A stretch of 64,000 nucleotides of DNA, taken from Archivesica marissinica (lineage: Eukaryota; Mollusca; Bivalvia; Venerida; Vesicomyidae). A program made the translations under genes and the position numbers. Below, in pieces: positions 56,179 through 64,000 of the stretch (positions are counted from its first letter, which is position 1; each line of letters begins with the position of its first letter). The stretch spans positions 88,423,475-88,487,474 of the forward strand of contig CM026404.1 in assembly GCA_014843695.1 (NCBI GenBank), written 5' to 3'. The notes beneath the pieces are model-generated. The model was not told the origin of the DNA. It did no database searches and saw only the letters and a list, made by a program, of their open reading frames with translations.

Positions 56179-56734
56179 ACTAACTTGGTTTTATAGTTAT
56201 GTAGACTTATACCTGTACTTATCTTGCAGTCTCAAAAAATCTTTGGACATGATACAAAAATATTGCAGTAAACAGCCATCCCATGTTTTCAAAAAATTCA
56301 AATGACAATTTATGAACAAACATCATGGCATGTGTATTGAGTATATATAAAAAATATGTATCGCATTTCGTAAATAGGGTATCTATTAAACACTTATGAA
56401 TCGCTTATTCATAGCTTTTTGATACCTAATTATAGACTATAGATGGCGTTATTTTAATCTGTAAATAGATCAATGAATTCATTTGATACCAGAGATCAGC
56501 CATGGAAAACGATTAATCAATTAAATTGGCATTTTGCAGTCAGATTTTGGCAAGCGGCAATCAAATTATATATATAACTCAGTCACCCATTTACTTTATG
56601 TTCATCCGAGGTGTTCAACAGATCAAAATACAAAACACTGATCTCTTTGATATATAATATACAGCCATCTATGATTGGGTTTGCCTGTTCATACTTTATT
56701 CAAGGCCAATATACATTGTCTAAATGCAGTGTAG
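56179..56734. other. No feature recognised
   Basis: AT-rich sequence between P1f and a TA-rich array. Confidence 0.45.
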
Positions 56735-57342
56735 GATAGTGCGTGATATATATATATATGTGTGTGTCCTCTAATGTTATAGCATTATATATATATATAT
56801 GTGTGTCCTCTAATGTTATAGCATTATATATATATATATATATATATGTGTGTCCTCTAATGTTATAGCATTATATATATATATATATGTGTGTCCTCTA
56901 ATGTTATAGCATTATATATATATATATATGTGTGTCCTCTAATGTTATAGCATTATATATATATGTGTGTGTCCTCTAATGTTATAGCATTATATATATA
57001 TATATGTGTGTGTCCTCTAATGTTATAGCATTATATATATATATATGTGTGTCCTCTAATGTTATAGCATTATATATATGTGTGTGTCCTCTAATGTTAT
57101 AGCATTATATATTATATGTGTGTGTCCTCTAATGTTATAGCATTTATATATATATAATGTGTGTGTCCTCTAATGTTATAGCATTATATATATATTGTGG
57201 TGTCCTCTAATGTTTAGCATTATATATATATATTTGTGTGTGTGTCCTCTAATGTTATAGCATTATATATATATATATGTGTGTGTGTCCTCTAATGTTA
57301 TAGCATTATATATATTATGTGTGTGTCCTCTAATGTTATAGC

Positions 57343-57379
<37 letters not shown>

Positions 57380-57783
57380 CCTCTAATGTTATAGCATTAT
57401 ATATATATGTATGTGTGTCCTCTAATGTTTAGCATTATATATATATATATTATGTGTGTGTCCTCTAATGTTATAGCATTATATATATATATATATTGTG
57501 TGTGTCCTCTAATGTTATAGCATTATATATATATATATATTGTGTGTGTCCTCTAATGTTATAGCATTATATATATATGTGTGTGTCCTCTAATGTTATA
57601 GCATTATATATATATATATATATATATGTGTGTCCTCTAATGTTATAGCATTATATATATATATATATGTGTGTCCTCTAATGTTATAGCATTATATATA
57701 TATATATATGTGTGTCCTCTAATGTTATAGCATTATATATATATGTGTGTGTCCTCTAATGTTATAGCATTATATATATATAT
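56735..57783. repeat. ~40-bp minisatellite with variable (TA)n
   Basis: About 26 copies of GTGTGTCCTCTAATGTTATA then GCAT plus a (TA)n run of 5-15 repeats. It runs into the third gap. The block at about 56820-57000 (units of alternating length) reappears at about 57600-57780, next to the gap. Confidence 0.97.
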
Positions 57784-58783
57784 NNNNNNNNNNNNNNNNN
57801 NNNNNNNNNNNNNNNNNNNNNNNNNNNNNNNNNNNNNNNNNNNNNNNNNNNNNNNNNNNNNNNNNNNNNNNNNNNNNNNNNNNNNNNNNNNNNNNNNNNN
57901 NNNNNNNNNNNNNNNNNNNNNNNNNNNNNNNNNNNNNNNNNNNNNNNNNNNNNNNNNNNNNNNNNNNNNNNNNNNNNNNNNNNNNNNNNNNNNNNNNNNN
58001 NNNNNNNNNNNNNNNNNNNNNNNNNNNNNNNNNNNNNNNNNNNNNNNNNNNNNNNNNNNNNNNNNNNNNNNNNNNNNNNNNNNNNNNNNNNNNNNNNNNN
58101 NNNNNNNNNNNNNNNNNNNNNNNNNNNNNNNNNNNNNNNNNNNNNNNNNNNNNNNNNNNNNNNNNNNNNNNNNNNNNNNNNNNNNNNNNNNNNNNNNNNN
58201 NNNNNNNNNNNNNNNNNNNNNNNNNNNNNNNNNNNNNNNNNNNNNNNNNNNNNNNNNNNNNNNNNNNNNNNNNNNNNNNNNNNNNNNNNNNNNNNNNNNN
58301 NNNNNNNNNNNNNNNNNNNNNNNNNNNNNNNNNNNNNNNNNNNNNNNNNNNNNNNNNNNNNNNNNNNNNNNNNNNNNNNNNNNNNNNNNNNNNNNNNNNN
58401 NNNNNNNNNNNNNNNNNNNNNNNNNNNNNNNNNNNNNNNNNNNNNNNNNNNNNNNNNNNNNNNNNNNNNNNNNNNNNNNNNNNNNNNNNNNNNNNNNNNN
58501 NNNNNNNNNNNNNNNNNNNNNNNNNNNNNNNNNNNNNNNNNNNNNNNNNNNNNNNNNNNNNNNNNNNNNNNNNNNNNNNNNNNNNNNNNNNNNNNNNNNN
58601 NNNNNNNNNNNNNNNNNNNNNNNNNNNNNNNNNNNNNNNNNNNNNNNNNNNNNNNNNNNNNNNNNNNNNNNNNNNNNNNNNNNNNNNNNNNNNNNNNNNN
58701 NNNNNNNNNNNNNNNNNNNNNNNNNNNNNNNNNNNNNNNNNNNNNNNNNNNNNNNNNNNNNNNNNNNNNNNNNNNNNNNNNNN
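57784..58783. other. Assembly gap, exactly 1000 N
   Basis: The left flank is the (TA)n-rich array and the right flank is the 54-bp family also found left of the second gap. Placeholder length. Confidence 0.99.
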
Positions 58784-59105
58784 ATCCATGGTAACAGGTT
58801 GGGCTATGTTGGCCATGGTTCAATGTTATTATCCATGGTAACAGGTTGGGCTATGTTGGCCATGGTTCAATGTTATTATCCATGGTAACAGGTTGGGCTA
58901 TGTTGGCCAAGGTTCAATGTTATTAAGCATGGTAGCAGGTTGATGGTTGGGCTATGTTGGCCAGGGTACAATGTTATTAAGCATGGTAGCAGGTTGATGG
59001 TTGGGCTATGTTGGCCATGGTTCAATGTTATTAACCATGGTTACAGGTTGATGGTTGGGCTATGTTGGCCATGGTACAATATTATTAAGCGTGGTAGCAT
59101 GGCAT
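58784..59105. repeat. 47/54-bp minisatellite, same family as 20761-21387
   Basis: GGGCTATGTTGGCCATGGTT, CAATGTTATTATCCATGGTA, ACAGGTT (47-bp form), changing to the 54-bp form with AAGCATGGTAGCAGGTTGAT towards the right. It decays at about 59105. Confidence 0.95.
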
Positions 59106-59770
59106 TGGTTAATGTGCTTTCAAAGTAAAGTAACGAAAACCATGTTGGAATATTACACTACTGTAAGACTGTATGGCAATATACGATAGCTTACAGGTAA
59201 TGTGGCGTATTGTTTAAATGTATAATTACGTTTTATAATGTACGTATTAATAACATAGTCATTGAAAGGCAAATTTTATCACACATGCAAAAGGATTAAA
59301 GTTTTAGTTTAAAATACAGGCTACTTCTGCTATGTCAAAGTCGGTTATGTCGAATTCTCCGGTTATTACCCTTGTTTTGGAACCTCGGTAGCCTTGGTGT
59401 CTGTCATTAATGGATGGCAACATAGATTGATTGTAACCGAATTAATTATCGCCTTTGTTGTTGTGAGAACATGGATCGGGCGACTTCTTATTTACTAACA
59501 ATGCCCATAAACTGCAAGAACTGAAGTGTCTGGGCTTATTTCCACTGGAGTGCAAGACATTTGAAATGATTTACGATATTGATTTCTAATAGATTCACTT
59601 TAAGTTTGTGATATATTGCATAATTTGTTGAGTAGATGGTTACCCCCTGCCGAGTGTTTTCTTACAGAAATTGCATTGAAGAATAATTTTATTACATGAA
59701 AATAAATGGTTAGTGCCGGTATGTCGGAAATAAAGGCATGACTTGATAACTGTCTTCACAATAATGGGTG
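59106..59770. other. No gene recognised; MITE remnant at 59314-59368
   Basis: CTGCTATGTCAAAGTCGGTT then ATGTCGAATTCTCCGGTTAT is the left end of the Tigger-like MITE, truncated. The rest shows no convincing feature. Confidence 0.5.
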
Positions 59771-60572
59771 TATTGTAAATACGTGACAATATACAGCTAT
59801 ATAACCCGATACAACTAATTGTAAATACGTGACAATATACAGCTATATAACCTGATACCACTAATTGTAAATACGTGACAATATACAGCTATATAACCTG
59901 ATACAACTAATTGTAAATACGTGACAATATACAGCTATATAACCCGGTACCACTAATTGTAAATACGTGACAATATACAGCTATATAACCCTGATACCAC
60001 TAATGTAACTGACATATTGTTTTTGTGTGTTTGATACACTAATTGTAAATACGTGACAATATACAGCTATATAACCCGGTACCACTAATTGTAAATACGT
60101 GACAATATACAGCTATATAACCTGATACAACTAATTGTAAATACGTGACAATATACAGCTATATAACCCGGTACCACTAATTGTAAATACGTGACAATAT
60201 ACAGCTATATAACCTGATACCACTAATTGTAAATACGTGACAATATACAGCTATATAACCTGATACCACTAATTGTAAATACGTGACAATATACAGCTAT
60301 ATAACCCGGTACCACTAATTGTAAATACGTGACAATATACAGCTATATAACCCGATACCACTAATTGTAAATACGTGACAATATACAGCTATATAACCCG
60401 ATACACTAATTGTAAATACGTGACAATATAATTGTAAATACGTGACAATATACAGCTATATAACCCGGTACCACTAATTGTAAATACGTGACAATATACA
60501 GCTATATAACCCGATACCACTAATTGTAAATACGTGACAATATACAGCTATATAACCCGGTACCACTAATTG
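59771..60572. repeat. 46-bp minisatellite array
   Basis: About 17 copies of ACCACTAATTGTAAATACGT, GACAATATACAGCTATATAA, CCCGGT (or CCTGAT). Interrupted once at 60001-60040 by unrelated sequence and once at about 60425 by a truncated unit. Confidence 0.96.
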
Positions 60573-60944
60573 TCTGTACTGTTTAACAACGAAGCATAAA
60601 TTTAACTTGATGAAACGATTGTAACTCACCTCCAGTTATTTCAGTCAATTTTCATGTTCCGTTGTACCAACTTACACATTGCTATTTCCCCCAGTGTTGT
60701 ACCAATTTCACATTGCTATTGCTATATATGACTTATTGCAGCATGTTCTATACAGTGGATTTATTGTAGCATGTTCAATAGGGTGGATTTGCCCCAGAGA
60801 ATAAAAACAGTTTTATAGGCATTTTTTGTAACCTTGAGGTCAGTTGTCAGAAAGTTGAGAGTTGTATGAATTATGTATTAACCTGTGGTGGAATATGGTA
60901 ACTACTTCTGTATACATCAGTCAAGTAGATACAACATGATAGAG
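60573..60944. other. No feature recognised
   Basis: AT-rich; a GTTGTACCAA..CACATTGCTATT segment is duplicated near 60662 and 60694. Confidence 0.5.
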
Positions 60945-62272
60945 GGGGGTGTTAGGGCTGCACATGCAGGTATTCTATGGGGGGTAGCTGGATGGGGGTG
61001 TTAGGGTGCACACGCAGGTATTCTATGGGGGGTAGCAGGGAGGGAGTGAGGGGGTGTTAGGCTGCACATGCAGATATTCTATGGGGGGTAGCTGGGAGGG
61101 GGTGTTAGGGCTGCACACGCAGGTATTCTATGGGGGGTAGCAGGGAGGGGGTTAGGGCTGCACACGCAGGTATTCTATGGGGGGGTAGCAGGGAGGGAGG
61201 TGTTAGGGCTGCACATGCAGGTATTCTATGGGGGTAGCAGTGAGGGGGTGTTATGTCTGCACACGCAGGTATTCTATGGGGGTAGCTGGGAGGGAGATGT
61301 TAGGGCTGCACACGCAGGTATTCTATGGGGCATAGCAGGGAGGGAGGTGTTAGGGCTGCACATGCAGGTATTATATGGGGGGTAGCAGGGAGGGGTGTTA
61401 GGGCTGCACATGCAGGTATTCTATGGGGGGTAGCTGGGAGGGAGGTGTTAGGGCTGCACATGCAGGTATTCTATGGGGAGGTAGCAGGGAGGGGTGTTAG
61501 GGCTGCACACGCAGGTATTCTATGGGGGGTAGCTGGGAGGGAAGTGTTAGGGCTGCACATGCAGGTATCTATGGAGGTAGCAGGGAGGGAGGTGTTAGGG
61601 CTGCACATGCAGGTATTCTATGGGGGTAGCAGTGAGGGGGTATTATATCTGCACACGCAGGTATTCTATGGGGGTAGCTGGGAGGGAGGTGTTAGGGCTG
61701 CACACGCAGGTATTCTATGGGGCGTAGCAGGGAGGGAGGTGTTAGGGCTGCACATGCAGGTATTCTATGGGGGTAGCAGGGAGGGGTGTTAGGGCTGCAC
61801 ACGCAGGTATTCTATGGGGGGTAGCAGGGGGGAGGTGTTAGGGCTGCACATGCAGGTATTCTATGGGGGGTAGCTGGGAGGGAGGTGTTAGGGCTGCACA
61901 TGCAGGTATTCTATGGGGAGGTAGCAGGGAGGGAGGTGTTAGGGCTGCACACGCAGGTATTCTATGGGGGGTAGCTGGGAGGGAAGTGTTAGGGCTGCAC
62001 ATGCAGGTATTCTATGGGGGTAGCAGGGAGGGAGGTGTTAGGGCTGCACATGCAGGTATTCTATGGGAGGGGAGGTGTTAGGGCTGCACATGCAGGTATT
62101 CTATGGGGAGGTAGCAGGGAGGGGATGTTAGGGCTGCACATGCAGGTATTCTATGGGGGGTAGCAGGGAGGGGGTGTTAGGGCTGCACATGCAGGTATTC
62201 TATGGGGAGGTAGCAGGGAGGGGGGTGTTAGGGCTGCACAGGCAGGTATTCTATGGGGGTAGCAGGTTAGTG
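60945..62272. repeat. ~50-bp G-rich minisatellite, quadruplex-prone
   Basis: About 27 copies: GTGTTAGGGCTGCACATGCA, GGTATTCTATGGGGGGTAGC, AGGGAGGGAG. Each unit has four or more G runs close together on the + strand, matching the usual G-quadruplex pattern. A block with the rare AGCAGTGAGGGG recurs at about 392 bp. Frames of 61-155 residues here are artefacts. Confidence 0.96.
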
Positions 62273-62811
62273 CTGTAATATGTAAATTTATCCTAGTGTT
62301 AACTTTAGATTTATAGAGTTATTGGTGCTTTTGTTAACAATATACCCATAAGGGGGGGTAATTTATAAATGGTAATTTCACAAAAGCAGGTTCGTTTGTG
62401 GCCATATTTTCCAAATTTTACTTTTTGATCGTAATAATTTATTAGTAATATAAGACAAAAATCTAAATGTTACAAAAAAATCATCCGCCCCTTACAATAT
62501 CTCGGTGTGTAGCACATTCCAAGTAATCGCATATTGGAGCTTTAATAGACAACAACAACAACATGTTCCTACATGCCGTTAGAAGTCGGTTACCCCGCCT
62601 ACATTTCATATACATGTCAGCTATATATAATATGCGTGCCTGAATTCTCCCAGTATTTCAAGTATATATTGTACTCACTATGAGGGTGACCTATTTATTT
62701 GCAAATGCAGTACTTGAAGTAGTATGTGCGCATTCAACATTCATTGACCGAGTTGCATCATACTATATGAAAACCCCCACCATATGTTAGATAATTTCTG
62801 ATAGAGTACAG
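62273..62811. other. No feature recognised
   Basis: AT-rich; a short ACAACAACAACA run near 62550. Confidence 0.45.
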
Positions 62812-63778
62812 CAATACAGTCACACCCAGAGTACAGCAATACAGTCACATCTAGAGTACAGCATTACAGTCACATCTAGAGTACAGCATTACAGTCACAT
62901 CCAGAGTACAGCAATACAGTCACATCCAGAGTATAGCAATGCAGTCACACCCAGAGTACAGCAATACAGTCACATCCAGAGTACAGCAATGCAGTCACAC
63001 CCAGAGTACAGCAATACAGTCACACCCAGAGTACAGCAATACAGTCACACCCAGAGTACAGCAATACAGTCACATCTAGAGTACAGCATTACAGTCACAT
63101 CTAGAGTACAGCATTACAGTCACATCTAGAGTACAGCATTACAGTCACATCCAGAGTACAGCAATGCAGTCACACCCAGAGTACAGCAATACAGTCACAT
63201 CCAGAGTACAGCAATGCAGTCACACCCAGAGTACAGCAATACAGTCACACCCAGAGTACAGCAATACAGTCACACCCAGAGTACAGCAATGCAGTCACAC
63301 CCAGAGTACAGCAATGCAGTCACACCTAGAGTACAGCAATACAGTCACACCCAGAGTACAGCAATGCAGTCACACCCAGAGTACAGCAATACAGTCACAC
63401 CTAGAGTACAGCAATACAGTCACACCCAGAGTACAGCAATGCAGTCACACCCAGAGTACAGCAATACAGTCACACCCAGAGTACAGCAATACAGTCACAC
63501 CCACCAGAGTACAGCAATACAGTCACACCAAGAGTAAAGCAATACAGTCACACCCAGAGTACAGCAATACAGTCACACCCAGATTACAGCAATACAGTCA
63601 CACCCAGAGTACAGCAATACAGTCACACCCAGAGTACAGCAATACAGTCACACACAGAGTACAGCAATACAGTCACACCCAGAGTACAGCAATACAGTCA
63701 CGCCCAGAGTACAGCAATACAGTCACACCCAGAGTACAGCAATACAGTCACACCCAGAGTACAGCAATACAGACACAC
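62812..63778. repeat. 25-bp minisatellite array
   Basis: About 39 copies of CCAGAGTACAGCAATACAGT, CACAC, with variants TCTAGAG, GCATTACAG and GCAATGCAG arranged in repeated blocks (for example 62840-62900 and 63070-63140). Confidence 0.97.
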
Positions 63779-63797
63779 CCGTATCTTAGAACAACTG

Positions 63798-63812
63798 TTA
63801 ACTCTTTGCACT
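63798..63812 (+). mobile_element. P3 MITE left end, interrupted by a SINE
   Basis: TTAACTCTTTGCACT matches the P3 terminus and is followed at once by the family A SINE, the same order as at 28485-28505. Confidence 0.55.
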
Positions 63813-64000
63813 TTGGAAGTTGTGATAGCGCATTCTCTTCAGGTGTGAAAACCCCGGAGTGTGAGCCCCGCTGGAGCCATTACAATTGTAACAGCACAGC
63901 ATTTAAATTCCACGTTGCCACATTTCTCTCCCTTGTGGCAATGGATTTTATCAGGAATGGGGTCTCAAGAGGGAACTTGTTTCACAATCAAGCTAAAATA
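63813..64000 (+). mobile_element. SINE family A, diverged, reaching the window edge (copy A6)
   Basis: GTTGTGATAGCGCATTCTCT (damaged A box), GGAGTGTGAGCCCCGCTGGA (damaged B box), body GTGGCAATGGATTTTATCAG and tail AACTTGTTTCACAATCAAGC then TAAAATA. More diverged than A2-A5. Confidence 0.88.

Noticed and set aside
56735..57783. Relationship between this array and the 40-bp satellite because both contain GTCCTCTA
   Set aside because: Only eight bases are shared; the rest of the units differ, so this is probably chance.

Overview
The window looks like non-genic or gene-poor nuclear DNA of an animal, most likely a mollusc (a bivalve would fit, inferred only from the style of the SINE and MITE content). 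It is eukaryotic: two well-formed exons with GT-AG splice signals, tRNA-derived SINEs with pol III A and B boxes and target-site duplications, and many miniature inverted-repeat transposons. There is no bacterial operon, RBS pattern, CRISPR array or phage gene. Three assembly gaps of exactly 1000 N lie at 2639-3638, 21388-22387 and 57784-58783.

The dominant feature is tandem repetition. About 30 distinct minisatellite families, with unit lengths from 15 to about 75 bp, cover by my hand estimate about 33 kb of the 61 kb of resolved sequence. The largest are 1-2638 (40 bp unit), 22388-24063 (19 bp), 40576-43375 (18 bp), 43650-45234 (28 bp) and 49425-53926 (34/27 bp). Most long ORFs in the window are artefacts of arrays whose unit is a multiple of three and lacks stops.

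The one convincing gene is on the + strand. A 74-bp internal exon (6147-6220) and a terminal exon (7780-8028) encode the C-terminus of an unrecognised protein with a short hydrophobic tail that looks like a GPI-anchor signal. Its last intron contains a 15-bp minisatellite, and a 31-bp minisatellite follows the stop codon. A second, weak terminal-exon candidate lies at 27636-27756. No upstream exons of either could be supported.

Between the arrays lie interspersed repeats. There are four or five tRNA-like SINE families, called here A, B, C, D and a single D-like unit. There are three families of TTAA-flanked, piggyBac-like MITEs (P1 with two large hairpins, P2 with one hairpin, P3), a Tigger/pogo-like MITE (24565-24750, 33316-33512), a 990-bp nonautonomous element at 13129-14118 that splits a minisatellite, and a 127-bp MITE at 30621-30747.

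The most interesting structural theme is conversion of mobile-element pieces into tandem arrays. The 46-bp array at 46781-47893 is an amplified end of the adjacent P2 MITE, and the same unit is independently present in a short run at 29708-29890. The 55-bp array at 16068-17336 carries a piggyBac-like terminus in every unit. The 62-bp array at 15699-15938 is a tandem tRNA-like (A box/B box) module. Together these suggest a genome where transposon ends and SINE heads repeatedly seed minisatellites.
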